Assembly (NCBI GenBank): GCA_977006965.1
Contig: OZ345369.1
Coordinates: forward strand, 1,860,001-1,924,000
Length of the DNA: 64,000 nt
Reading direction: 5' to 3'
From: Phymatolithon calcareum
Taxonomy: Eukaryota > Rhodophyta > Florideophyceae > Hapalidiales
Part shown: positions 1-13,028 of the stretch, piece by piece
How the letters are laid out: each line of letters starts with the position of its first letter
How positions within the stretch are numbered: position 1 is the first letter of the stretch
Position numbers and translations under genes: made by a program
Notes under the pieces: generated by a model
The model's database searches: none
Told to the model about the DNA's origin: nothing
What the model saw: the letters and a program-made list of their open reading frames with translations, nothing else

Positions 1-344
1 TTGTCCAACCCTGAACACTCTCGCTGTGCGAGAACGAGACAAGACCACACTACCAAGAGCTATATTCTAAGTTTTTTCCTTCATCCTTCAACTCCGCTGT
101 AAGAGCTGGGGCAAGAGCTCCTTGCTGCGGCGGGAGGAGGTTGTTTGCTGCTTGAATCCTCTGGACGAAACGACAACGGAAGCTTGCTTTAGCTGCCGTA
201 TGATAGTGCACGAAAAAATCCTCGTCGGCAAACGAGGTATGATAAGTGGGCCGATACTGTACGCTTATTATAGCGGTGCTGCGTACTTTTAAAATAAATT
301 CCATCTCTCTCTCTAAAACCCAGGCTGGAGACAGAACCATCAGG

Positions 345-870
345 GTTCTGACTCCAGCCCAATGGTTCGGATTGGTCAGTAAAATTTTATTGACTAATCA
401 GAACCTTGGTTCTGACAGAAACTTTTATAGTAAGAGTTCTGCTAAATTAATTTAGCAGAAAGCCTTGCCGTTTTTGGTCCTGATGCCAACCTGGATAGAG
501 AGGCTCGTGTCAGAACCATGGTTCGGATTGGTTTAAAAGAGGCTGGAGTCAGAACTAAGGTTCGGACAGATTCTTTTATAGTAAGACTGACTTTGATTTT
601 CTGCTAAATTAATTTAGCAGAAAGCGTTATGGTTTTTGGTCCTGATGCCAACCTGGATAGAGAGGCTCGTGTCTGAACCATGGTTCAGATTGCTTTAAAA
701 GAGGCTGGAGTCAGAACCAAGGTTCGGACAGATTCTTATATAGTAAGATTGACTTTGATTTTCTGCTAAATTAATTTAGCAGAAAGCGTTATGGTTTTTG
801 GTCCTGATGCCAGCCTGGATAAAGCGGCTGGAGTCAGAACCACGGTTCTGAAAGATACTTATAGTACGAA
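345..870. repeat. 162-bp tandem repeat array with embedded 24-bp palindrome
   Basis: Three copies of a perfect 24-bp palindrome (arm TTCTGCTAAATT) lie at 437-460, 599-622 and 761-784. They are spaced exactly 162 bp apart in both intervals. Sequence around them repeats as well: GGTCCTGATGCCAACCTGGAT, then a GAACCATGGTTC-like 12-bp palindrome, then AGGCTGGAGTCAGAAC. The 5' part (345-436) and 3' end (about 830-870) match only partly. The array is short and slightly diverged, so it may be a satellite fragment or the subterminal repeats of a mobile element. No coding potential is evident. Confidence 0.85.
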
Positions 871-3851
871 TCTGTCGGGTAGTAGCCGCGTTGCTCTTTT
901 CGTTTCCAACACTGTTCCATCTCTTCTAATTCTCGATCAATATCCCGAATGATCGTGGAGAGCAAAAAATACTCTAAAAGTAAGAAGAACGCCGAACATT
1001 GGAGACCATGGTCTCCAGTTCAGTCACCCCAAAAGCGGCTGGCTAGAGCCAAAACGGCTGGACTTTTGACCAGGGCAAAGTACTAATTCTCCTGAATCAC
1101 CTTCTTACAGCTATGATAAATTGGCCAGTGCAGTGTGAACTGGCCAATCTGACAGTGCCAGATACACATCGTGTACGTTAGGTATGATTGACAACGAATC
1201 TACATGGCCGCATTCTCGTCTCGCTCTGGCTCGGTCCTCGCGTCTCTCACTAAACTTAGTCGGCAGAACTGTCCGTATTCTCCAAGCGCTCGAGTCCGTT
1301 ATGTCCCCTGGATGGTCTTCGATACTCGGCGAGCGTAAATAGTAGAAATCGAACATTTCTCTGACGACCGTCAGTGCAGGTGTTTGTGCACTTGCAGTTG
1401 GCAGATCGCACAGGTAGAGTGGTACACTGACATGAAGGAGGCAGGAAAAGTTGTAAGAGAAGACCAAAGGTAGTAGGAACGGCAGTGCGTTCGCAGCGGT
1501 GCACGTAGAGGGCCGTGCGTGAAGACGTCTTCCTGTTACATTGTTGTTCAGGCTAAGTAACCGCGGGAGGGTGATGGAGCGGCGCAGTTAATCGAGGCTA
1601 TGCAAGGCAAGACAACGAGGGAAGATGATGTTCACGGCGGTACTGCGGCATGGCGAGTCACGGAAGCTTCGCTTCCGCGGCGGGTGCAGCAGGGAGGATC
1701 AGGAAGCGGTCAAGGGCGGGTTGTCTCGGCGACAGCGGTGTAGGGACAAAAGTTCGCCTTCGGGAAGACGAGTGCAGTGCGATATGGTGCAATGGTTGGC
1801 GGAGACGGGGGAATGATGGTAGAAATGGTGACGAGTGGTTATCATACTGTTGGGGTGTCCCCCATAAGATGATTACTCTACGGTAGGTATTGTCCAGGAC
1901 GTTGATCTGCTCCAAAGCAAGGACAGCAGAGTACAGAGTAACCTTATAACTTTTCATTTGTTGGAACGGGCGAAGTAGAGTAGAGATTTCAGGGGACAGG
2001 AAAAGTTTACGATTGGTTTATATATATCTGTCTGTCATCACGACAGGACTCTTCACACTGATCTCGCAGCAAGTACTGTGGTGCAAACAATGTAGATACC
2101 AGGAATTGGAATCTATTTTATAGATTACGTTTTAGTGGAAGGGACTGCATGGCGTGCATATGCGCTATTTCCGTGTAACAAGATTGTGTTGATAAGAAGG
2201 CGGAACATAGGGCATGTCTTGTGCATGTAAGGAGACAGAGCGAAGGGAAATGAGGTGCGACTTGCAGTGAGAATAATACAATATTCGAACTGAGATGAGG
2301 TTCTTTCATTTTTCTCCAAACATTTTCTGTTCTAAGTTCTTTTGAGATATTTTACTGCCTCATGCTACTCCTTCACCAGCATGAATTCACGGGGCACAAC
2401 TGCCGAGTTGCAGTGTAGTGGCCGAATGAAGAGAATACTAGAAAAGAATACGCAGACGTGCAAAAATGGAATTAAGATTCTCGTTTTAATAAGGAATCTT
2501 CATTCGCCATTTCTTACGCGCAGTGGGAGCCGCGTTGAGAAACTCTGCTCCAGCTTCTATAAAAGATCTCTTTGAAGACGACAAAGTAAAAGGCTACTGT
2601 AATTTAAAACCGTTGGGAGATTAGACTTGCCGGTAAATGGATTGAAAGGAGAGCTCCCAACGGGTTGCACCCATAGGTACAGTGTCTCGGACCATTTCGA
2701 CACACAGTGGCCCAAAAAGATTTGAAAACCTAAATTATTGTCGCGACCTGTGCAGGCGGTGGTTATTCACTGATGGGGAAGCTATCACGAGCTGGGACAC
2801 AAACAGAAGCTACAGTAGGAGTGCACAGGAGGGCTGAGCTACATGATATACAGTACAGGGTCATCCAACGGCACATGTGCGGCTTGAAATATTGAGCGGC
2901 ATGAAAAAATCTCTCCTTGGGACCATACATGAAGGGCACACCACAAAACAAACAAAACAAAGTGATGCAAAACAGACGAAAAGGAACGAAAAGGGGTGAG
3001 CCGTATACGCAGCGGGACAGTTACAGCCGCGGTGGGAGGGGCCGACGTCATACCGCCCCTCCTGCCATCCATACACCTCCCTGCCGCGCTCCATCACTGC
3101 ATGCAGGGAAGTAAGGGTAGGGGTAGCGGCAGTAGGAATTTAGCGCAACTGCTTCCCGCTGCAGAATAAGACATGTGTGGGGACGATAGCAGATTCGTGG
3201 AATACAGTAAGTTGAAAACGTGAATGTCGACTGGAGCATTCAACTGAAAATTAAACTCCAACTCAACTCATCTCATCTCGTCTTCGAACATATACATAAC
3301 CCGCGGTTCTCCGGACAAGTCTCGTAGTATACGCCCATTCCTTGGCGCACCGTCGTCCTGTCCTATCGTCTTCTGCAAACTCTTTGATTCTCACCGGCAC
3401 AACAAAAAGTGGGATATGCGCTGTCCAAACAGTATTTGCGAGCATAGTTGGCTGCTTGTTGTGCCGCCCGTTTGATGCCTCATGACAGTGGTGTGTCGAC
3501 ACTAGGGCGACTATTCGGAAGCGCGCACGCAACGTCCAATCCTTAGTCGCTTCTTTGTGACGTCACAGGAATCTTCTCTCAAAGCCGGCAACCACTCGAC
3601 GAACACGATACCACCGGACGGTGAAGATAAGGTAAGACCTAATAAAGATAGATTGGAGAAACAAAGGAATCGTTTATGCATTGCAATAGTAACAGATAAG
3701 TCTAAGAATTGTTGGTTACAGTAAAGCATTCCCATGTCAGTCCCAACCGGTGCAGTGCGTACACCCCACACCCAACCCGGGCACGAATAAAGAGTAGAGT
3801 AGTGGATAAGATAGAGAAATACATTGTCATTTCGAAAAACATTCGATGCCA
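871..3851. other. Spacer without recognisable gene
   Basis: Only short overlapping ORFs of 60-160 codons on both strands occur here, none with a recognisable domain and none standing out from the other frames. No RNA gene was found. The stretch upstream of 3.85 kb probably includes the 3' flank of the zinc-finger gene that reads toward it. Confidence 0.5.
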
Positions 3852-4778
3852 TCAAGGCCACGAAAACAACTCTCCCGTCGACCCACATCCTGCATTCGTG
3901 TGGTGCTGCACGTTCTGTGTCCCGGATACACGTACGACAGTGGCCCCCGTGGCCACATCCTTGTGGTTGGTGCCACCACATGGTGCCATATTCACAGGGG
4001 TAACCCTCTTACGCCGTGCATTGATGCGGTTGTAAATGTGACATTGCGACCGCGGTGGACAAGCTTCAGAACAATGCGGACATTGCCACGCGTCAGGATT
4101 TGCCTGAATCCGTTCATATGGCCAACCTTGTTCGCGAATGCATTGTTCGCACACGATTTTTCGACACAATCCATCCTTCATTCGTGCGCAAACGGCTGCG
4201 CCGTGGCCTCGACGCGGGGTGCGCGAGCAGATGTGACAGAAACGTGAGGCGACGGGTTTAGAGTACGTTTTCGGCTTGCGTACCGGCTTCGAAATTCGGG
4301 CACGGCGGGTAGGAGCGTGTGTTCCACGCGGGGAGGGTGTGGAGGGGAGGGAACGATTACTGCAGGGCGAGAGGGCAGGCGGTAGGGCGTGCGGGGAGAC
4401 AAGTGTAGGTGGGGCGGAGACGGGGGCACTGGAGACGAAGATGCGGGAATGATCACTCATACCATACATGCCGGAGTCGAGTTTCAGGGACGGGGGATAC
4501 GTCTTGGTGGGTGTCACCACCGGCGTTAGGGTACACGTTGAATGGGAGAGATGTTGCGATATTGACGGTGAGAGAAGTGTCGGTTCTTCGATGAGTTTTG
4601 TCGAACTCGGTAGCGGGCAATCGAGGGGGAGAAGACTGTCCATCTTCTCTGCCATTTGCATGAGTGAGGCGATACTGTCGTGTGGTGATGAATGTTCATG
4701 ATCGGCATAAGGTACGGAAGCGAAGTGGAAAGCGTCTGTAGAGACGATGTGGTCCATGTCTGCGGTGATGAGATCCAT
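3852..4778 (-). CDS. zf-4CXXC_R1-like (CDCA7-type) zinc-finger protein
   Basis: A single-exon ORF of 308 aa with an ATG start. Residues 1-175 are low-complexity, rich in Ser and Pro, and probably disordered. A basic stretch (about 157-175) precedes a Cys cluster: C181-H-I-C184, then C197, C205, C210-E-Q-C213, C233-P-H-C236, C240 and C246. The CHxC start, the later CxxC pairs and the W-Q-C-P-H-C segment fit the zf-4CXXC_R1 domain of CDCA7 and of plant JmjC proteins. In known relatives this domain binds DNA; CDCA7 recruits the remodeller HELLS to methylated heterochromatin. The CNC motif typical of the family is replaced here by C-x5-C. No JmjC domain is present, so the CDCA7-like branch fits better. 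The fold call is fairly good; the DNA-methylation role is inference. Confidence 0.65.
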   Translation of the reverse strand: MDLITADMDHIVSTDAFHFASVPYADHEHSSPHDSIASLMQMAEKMDSLLPLDCPLPSSTKLIEEPTLLSPSISQHLSHSTCTLTPVVTPTKTYPPSLKLDSGMYGMSDHSRIFVSSAPVSAPPTLVSPHALPPALSPCSNRSLPSTPSPRGTHAPTRRARISKPVRKPKTYSKPVASRFCHICSRTPRRGHGAAVCARMKDGLCRKIVCEQCIREQGWPYERIQANPDAWQCPHCSEACPPRSQCHIYNRINARRKRVTPVNMAPCGGTNHKDVATGATVVRVSGTQNVQHHTNAGCGSTGELFSWP

Positions 4779-5155
4779 GAGTGCGTTGTGTTGTGTAGTG
4801 CGTTGTGTTCGCTGCGCACAATGTTGATCGCGAGTAAGCGTGAGGTGGTGGGTGGGACAGAAGAAGGCGAGGACGCAAGCAGGGCGGGTGTGGGGTTAAA
4901 TGGTCTTCGGCTGACAAATTTGTGTGTTCGCAGCGGCAAAGTTGCGTCGACTACGCGGTGGGAGCCGTGCGTGGTTTGCGCGGATTGACAAAGAGGGATT
5001 CGAAATTTGAGGAAACGGGGCGCTTAAAGTATGACGCACTCGCATTGAGTGATGGGCCAGGGAATAGGGCATTAGGCAGAGGGGCGTGAAAACTGTATTC
5101 TAAAGGCTGACACTTGCGCGCCAAAAAGACGACTTGATGCACTGAGTCCTTGCTG

Positions 5156-5181
5156 CGTATCTCGTTCGAAAACGAGATACG
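5156..5181. repeat. 26-nt hairpin (inverted repeat)
   Basis: Arms CGTATCTCGTT and AACGAGATACG pair perfectly over 11 bp around a CGAA loop. It lies about 380 bp upstream of the zf-4CXXC gene start. Function unknown. Confidence 0.7.
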
Positions 5182-8100
5182 ACCACTGTACACAGTACTG
5201 CACTGGTCGGTAAACAAACGGAACACGGTGATGCGCACAAAAGAGGGTGCCGTGGTGACTTGTGTATGCGACCAATACTGTTTTTTACTGGTGTAATATG
5301 CGCGCGCGGCTAAATTTTTGAAAAGTCCCGGAGATCACAACACGGTGGTGAACGAATCAAAGACGTGACAAATATGAGAGCGGGGGCGGACGGTTTCAAA
5401 AACTGGTTGGACCGACAAGAAAGCTATGATCTCAGGGGTGCGTCAGTCCGTTGAGACCTTATTTATTGTTACTTTTCTTGCGGTTCTGTACACTATTTTT
5501 AAAGCATTATGTCAGCTTTCATAACTGACGGTATTCCACAATCGATAGTGTATGATACCTGTTTTCCAACCCAAGTCTGGTCGTGGAAAACACTCCAGTG
5601 CTGCGCCGTTGGTGTGCTCCACCCTTCGCGCGAGCACTGGTTGTCTGCCGTATTCCTCCTGGACACATGGACGGATGCAACGTATTTGGCGGTTTACTCA
5701 TACGGGCTGCCGGGGGTACGTAGGGATTGAGCAGCAACCCGTTGCCGGATGAGCAAGGAGATCAGGGAGGGACGAGGAGAAGCGTGTGTGTGGGCCGATA
5801 CAAGGGTATCTCTGATGACTGATGCCAAAGTAAGCTGTACTTAGCCTCCACTCCCTCTTAACTAAAACTTCATTTAACCTGCCTTGAGAATAGATGCATA
5901 CTGCACTGCACTGCACTGCAGTAGAAGATACTATTGCTGCCAGTCATCCACACCTCGGTGCAGCTTTGCTCGCATTGTGGGCAAATTACACCCATCAACA
6001 CTACACTTCCTTCGCAGAGCAGCACGCATTCATAAGCTGCAGCTCGCGTGTGGTGATCATGGTTACAGTGTGTCGATCGCATGAAAAATGCATCTGATCG
6101 ATGAGTAAACCTATTTGCACACTCACTGCTCATCGCCGATCGATCGCACCAGTTCACCACTGCCTTTGTGGGAAGCGCGTGTGGTGTTGAACCACAGTTG
6201 CTTGCTGGACGATGTGCATCAGCATTTTTCACCCGTGTGGGACGCATCGACGAGGCGATGCAACTCACTTTTTTAACCTTAAATATTGCGTGATCGGAAG
6301 TGCATTAGGTACAATGGGATGATTTAGGGCTGCGGGGACTCTGATGTGAGCGCTATTGGATATATGTTTGATATGGAGGAGTCATTTTTTCCTGCAGTTG
6401 TACACTCCAGACACAACGTGGTGCGGTGCTCATAAACTTTACGACGCGATTTGTTCCATGTGGGCAGATGAGGGATTAAAACGTTGCTTCCAATCTGGTC
6501 AGTGCCCCATTTAGCCTTTTCATGGGGAGAGCCGCAGCACACAAGCATTAGCTACGTAGTCCTCACCGAGAAGCACTACAGTTCACCACAGGACAGTATG
6601 ATATGATATGTTTTCAGGCCGCGTTTTATACTGTTACGAAGCAACACTGTAATAAAAGTGCACTGCCATGTCTACAGTACAGTACAGTAGAAACCTCTAG
6701 AATCGGGTTGAAAGTGCCGCTGGAGAGCGGTGTACAGTTCTGTAGTGTACTTTTGTGTGCGATAGCTTGAACGATTGTCCCACTGGAATATGAAACGCAG
6801 AAAAGGTGTTCTGTGTTTGCATCCTTGCGCCAAGGGAACGGAAATTATTGGGCATGTAGAGCCAAATGCAGTTGTTTCTACACATCTATGTGTTGTATAG
6901 ATACTTTAGCTGTTGGGCCAGAAAAAAGTACAAGGCAGCACAGCAGATTTACCAGTCGCTCCCGGGTCCGTCTGCCCCCAAGCTCGCGACTCAAGACGTA
7001 AATATATTACAGTACTCTACCATAGCAGCATATCGTAATCCAAGAGCCTGAACAGCACGAACAAACATTACCACGGTTGCAATGCTAGTTGGATTGCTCC
7101 GTTGCCGGCTCAAGCTACTGTAGCAACCTGATAGCTTAAACGCGGTTTCGTAACCAAAAGCGCGTTTTCGCAAGTAGGAAACTCTTTCCGCCGTCGAAAC
7201 AAGGCGCTTTTCTGTGGACAGCAACTCCCGCTACGGCTCTATCACCGTCAACGTTGCCTTGTTTTCCTATTACTCCACTGCATAGTCTCTCGTTTAGTGC
7301 ATCGGATGGCTGCACAAGTGATGCTGGCCTCGTCTCGTTTTGAAAATTATTCATGCCTGCCGTGTACAGTATTCCCCAACCCCAGCAATGCATGCCCCCC
7401 ACGCACGCGCAATCATATGCGCCGAGATGTTGAAAGCACGGGCACGCCGTGTGTCAGTATTGAGACGGACATTTGGAATTCCTTCACGCGCCGTGTAAGC
7501 TGTGTAATTGAACCCCTGTACAGTAGAGTACTTTCATACGAGACAAAACAAGACAAGACACATGCCTTACTAAAAATATACCGAACAGCGGCACAGCCGG
7601 ACGTGGACCACGTTGGTCTGTAACTTTGATTTAATCGTCCGAAGGACCTCCTGTGCACGCCCACCAAAGCGCACCGACGGCATGAGCACGCCGGACGCGT
7701 TGATTGGAAGTATTGTAGTTTGGGATTTTTGTTCTATGTATTTTGATCGACTGAGACTGCGGGTCTTTCTACGGGGAATTTGACTCGACACTTGTGCCGA
7801 GGACTATGTTCCGATGCCGTGCAGACCAGTCAGTTTCTCCAGCTCCACGTCTGTCTGCGCCCCTAAATCCCTGACCTCACCTCGCCAACATCATGTGATC
7901 TCGCCTTATCGGCCAAAATCACCGTGTGCCACTTCCATGCGCCCAGTCCACCACCAGATCGAATGAACGCAGCGCTGTATTCACAACAGCGACGGTCAAC
8001 GCACAACTTCAACGCACAGTACTTTTGAAGTACAGTATTGTACTGTATTATACAGTACCGCTAACATGCGACGCGCGAGATACAAGTTTGGAATCTCGCG

Positions 8101-11100
8101 TACTGCACTCACTACCGCGCTTCGAGGTTCTGTTGTGCCAGCAGCAGCGGGCAACGCAGCGTTTGCAGATATTTATACTGTATTACGACTGTCAACTTAA
8201 ATCTCGCTCGTATTGATCCGTCAGCATGTTCTCCGCAAACGTGCTAAGATTACATCACCTCACCTCGTCTCTGGTCTCATCGGACGCAATTGCTTTGGCA
8301 CTATTACGTTTTCTGTACACCATCAGGTTGCTGTACATCATTCCGCACACTTTCGCATACATTTCTGTCTCTGATTTCTAACTAATCTACAGTACCTCAC
8401 CGCTCGCAGCACACACAAAAGATCGCACTGCCTGCCGACATCACGTTGCACTAGAGCAGGTGCTCTCTAGTCTTGAACACTCTCTGTTCGAACATCGTTC
8501 GTGCGATCGTCCAATTTTCATCGCCACTATCAAAATGCTGTAGCACCCACGACGTCTGCCACGACCAAGACTCCTTTCCATTGCCCGAATCAGCCGCGCG
8601 ATGCTGCGTCCTTCCGTGCATCCAGCCATGCATGCACCATGCGTACATTAATGCGAGTAAAAATTTCCCATCTTCGCTTCTCCGTCTCTCTCCGCAACAG
8701 CTTCGTCCCAACAACTTCCCACAGAAGGATCAATGAATCCAAAGACTCTGAGCCACATATCGTCTTATTTTCACACTCCACGCATCTCTTGTCTTACAGA
8801 CTGCATCCCCAACATCTGATTGAAGTCTTATGCATTTCTGTCTTTCAATTCCTTTAGCCAGCTGGCGGTCGCGGCGGCGCAACGCATTCTTCGCATTGCC
8901 CTCTGTGCCACTCCCACAAAGACTGCTATATAGTATATACTAGTAGTACAACAGCCGCCACCGTCCCACTCCTAATCCAGCCATCCCCGTCTCGCCATGC
9001 ACAGATACGATCTCCTGGGTGAAATGAAACAATTATTCTCGCTGCCGATCCCCAGTTTCGGAACGGTAGACACCGCACAAATGCTCCCCTGACTATCTTG
9101 AGCTCCTTCCCTCATCCACGGTGTGCAATTTTCCCCTGCACCTGTGCTGAACTTGCTTATCACTATCCGTAAAAACACGCATCCTCGCACTTGTTACGGA
9201 CACTACCAAATGCCCGTACGAAGCCCAATACTGCGGTTGTCGCAACCTTACTACAGTAGTTCGCCGCCTCTTCCATGTCGATTTCTCCTTCAGTTCCATG
9301 CATCAGGCACATCCTTGTTCATTGCCAATCTATGTGGAACACAATTCGGTCCGTACGGTCTGACAAATCGCTTGCACCGCAGTTTGGCGTACAGTTTCGC
9401 TCGTCGTAAGCTTTCTCCCCACTGTCTCATACAACGTGAGTGTGCAGCATGAATCGTCGTGCGCTTCACACAGAAGGCAAGAAGCTTTATCGCTCCACGA
9501 ATATAGCTGCACATGCCGACGAAACAAAGTTTATCCTCCCAGCCTTTCGAAAATCGTGGAAAGATTGCTCTTCGCGAGTCGCAACATCATAAACTATTGT
9601 GTTTACAGTATCGAGATCTCCGGTGTAGCGTAACTGGGCAGTCTGGCGATGTGATAACTGATCCTCAGGACGACAAGATAAACTTTGTTTTTTCAAAGGC
9701 TTCTTCTGTAGTTCATTGGCGCCATTGGCTTAGATGATCTATCTCTCCAAGGTCTGTCGATCTCCCACGCCTGCGAATCCGAGGTCGACTGGCAAAATTT
9801 ACACAATGTGCTGTACCGTTGTACTTTGAGAGCGATTCCTGTTTCTACATGTAGAAACACTCACGCACCCTTGTTTAATATTGTAGGGGTGGGCGAGTCA
9901 TTGAGAGATTGAGTGGCGCAGATGCGCGCACTTTATCTGACAACTGTAACCGCGCGTCCCACGCGACCAGATCGATCCACGCAACGCGAGGTTTAAACTT
10001 ATCGTGCACCACGGTCCGTGGCACATTACAGCATTTTCAAACCACCCTAAAAACCAGCGCTCTATACGCCGCCAAGCCACGTGCCTCGGATAGCACTGGA
10101 CGTGCACCGAATCATTTTTCCCGCGCAAACGCCCGCGATTCAAAAGTTGGTCTTTATTGAAACATCCCGTCAGCCGTTGATGATGCAGGCATTGGCATGA
10201 AAAATTTTCAATTTAATTTGGTTCATAATCTCAGCTGGAGATGGGCACTTGTTTTCATTCCTCAACAAGATTCCTATGCATTTCACGACCACAATAAGAA
10301 ATTCAGTTTACAAAACAAGAATGAAACCATCGCCCTCGCTCCGTAACCTATGTATAGTCCCACTCATTTAATTCTCCCTACTATCAAAAGAACCTCGTCC
10401 CTCCATTCTTGCGCCATGCCGCCCGCACTGGAAGAATCCTTCCGTGAACAAGGTTATATCCCTTGCATATGTACGGCTGTAAGGGAATAGTAAGACACTT
10501 TCATTCCCTGCGCAGCAACTGCAAAGTGAATTCTTCATGTGGGAGCAGATGAGCTTGCATTCTGGATAATAACACTGTAACTGAAACCAACTATTCCTCT
10601 TGCTTCACAAGCACAGTTGGGAGAGAATGGACGGCGCAGGTTAGCTGCAGAAGCAAGACATAGTAGTCGTGCTGTGAGTCACTTTCTAGCCTCTCCCATG
10701 CAAGATAATCTTGCGACTGCTTCGATATTACGAATCATACGTTACGCCTCAAGGTGTCGATGCAATTATTTCTTCTATCCGGCACCCATACACGGCCATC
10801 CTGCAGGATGGGTTCTCGCGCCCTGCTCTCAACAGAGAAGCAGATGATTCAAAACACACCGCGAATTTGAGACTCAGTTCTTATCTCCTTGTGGAAGCGC
10901 CGTTTTTATACAACGGCGCGCTGTATATTCCTCGAAGGTCCTTGAATGCGCAACGAGCGCTGCTCGACACTCAAGGCTTATGGCGTTCCGTGTCCACCAC
11001 AATAGGGTTTTTCGTGGAGGCACTGGGACGACTGCAATAACAAATGCCTTTTTCCTGTACTCTGCCGGGACGAATCTTCTGCTTGTCCGTCCCAACCTCC

Positions 11101-12614
11101 TGCTCCCCGCGAAATGTTCGACCACTCTCCGACGAGGCTCATCCAGCCTCGCAATCTAGGGCACTTTACAATGCTATGTGTTATCAACACCCGGCTGTAG
11201 GTGACGATTACCTCAGTCCACCCTGCGATCTTAAAGGACCAACACCGCCGTCGCATTCCGCTGTGCGCATTACATTTGCACATACCGCGAACCAGGGAGG
11301 TGTAAAGACGATGTGAGCGCTATAAAGTTGTCGTACGTGTGCCTCGGCGACTGCAACTGCAATTTTGCTACATATTCTTCATATGGATTAGGGTGTAACT
11401 TAAGTGGCGTTGTGCTCTCCTCACTGAACCTCAGAGAGAAGGGAATCAGGGAGCGCCTTTGCTTCCCAAGCATCTGATCTATCTGCGATCTCCATGATTT
11501 TGCCACACATATAGCGCGTTATGTCTAATAACTGATCGAAATGTCATCGCGGCTGAATTGCCCACCACGCAAGTCCAGTGTCGAACTTCCTGCAACGTCG
11601 CAAGTTTTGTTACTCCACGTCAATATTTGCTCAGTGTCAGCGTTCAACAAAGTTTCTGTCCATAAGAATGCTAATACTTCCCACGTTTCCGAAACTCTTG
11701 ACGTATTCAGGCATCTTATACATCGTGCTCAATATAACGTCCCAGATCGGCGAACAATCTCAAGATGAGATGTACTCATTTAATGACACTTCGTTTTCGA
11801 ATACGAACAGAATAACAACGGTCCTCTCCGATCAGTAAAGAATTCACATCTTGCCCACTGCGACCAATGCAGCAGTGTCATGCTACATAGCAAGCGCCTC
11901 AGATGTGTCGCACGATCTCGTAGCACTCTATGTCCACCCTGCGCACGACCCTCCCTCACAACTCTTGGGAGCCACGACAATCTCTGTGTGGAATGCACTT
12001 TCTCGTAAGACAAAAGCAAAATCAAATGTAAGATCGAAAGTCATGTCCTTTGGCGGACAGAAATGGACAGACTAACACGGCATGTTGCATACGTCGACAG
12101 AATCAGCGAGATTGCCGTGATTTTTTGACCATCAACTTGGATGCATACCCTATCTGTGTTCGAGGTGCCGTGTCCACATGGGCAAAAACGGGCAACGGGT
12201 GCAGCCCATAATCTTCTAATGTAACTATTAGAATTTTCTCTATCTCGTTTCAAAATAATTCTCTATCGTGCACTGCCGAGTTCCCATGAAGCAACTTGCA
12301 GATCACTTTCCTTGCTTCCCAAGAATGCCAAGAGGCAAAAAGTTCTGCTGCCTGGCATTGCCTCCACCTCATGGTTTCTACGAGTGCTGCAGACGTTGCA
12401 GATTAACAGTTCATTTTGGGATGTCTCTGATCAATCTTGTATTGCTTCCGAGATGCCCATTATTTCTCTGGGAAGCAGCACCACATCATGATGTTCAGGG
12501 GATATTTACGCCAATCCTCTTCCGTGCATAAAAATATTTGCATCCCGTAAAGGAGTGATTAATTGCTCTCTCATTTGCCCTGGTAGTGGAGAGACACGGA
12601 GCTGCGGGGATACA

Positions 12615-13028
12615 ATGGATGCGTTTGGTCCGCAACATCCTGTCGAAGCCTACCTGGACACCGGACAAGCTGACAGCGTTAGAAGAAACAATGGACCGGC
12701 TTACATACCACTGACCGAGACCCCTGAGCAGAAACCTGATATGAAGAGGGAACGCGTAGGGAGTGTGCGATCATTGCCATTTTATTCTAGAAAAGGGGTA
12801 TCGGGCACTACAATAAAATCTTCAAATTACGCTCCCTCGCTTACTTATCGCGGAGGAGGGAAAAGACTGTCGACACCGGACCTTGTGGGAAACTGCGTAC
12901 ACCAGAGCGTCACTACTCACGGTGCAGATTTCCTGAGCTTATCCAATGCGATGCATAGTATTGCTAGTACACTTATTCCTCGCACGTGGATGGAAGCAGA
13001 GTTATTTGACCACTCTGCCCCAAGTTAA
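12615..13028 (+). CDS. Weak hypothetical ORF (137 aa)
   Basis: An open frame from an ATG at 12615 to a stop at 13028. The longer open frame begins at a GTG at 12555. The product is hydrophilic, with charged and Ser/Thr-rich segments, no membrane segment and no motif I recognise. No neighbouring gene supports it, and it sits in repeat-rich spacer, so it could be chance or a mobile-element remnant. I list it because it is the longest plus-strand ORF in the region and no better frame overlaps it. Confidence 0.2.
   Translation: MDAFGPQHPVEAYLDTGQADSVRRNNGPAYIPLTETPEQKPDMKRERVGSVRSLPFYSRKGVSGTTIKSSNYAPSLTYRGGGKRLSTPDLVGNCVHQSVTTHGADFLSLSNAMHSIASTLIPRTWMEAELFDHSAPS

Noticed and set aside
10711-11040. 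Plus-strand ORF of 109 aa
   Set aside because: Overlapped by similar-length frames on the other strand. No motif or plausible start context.
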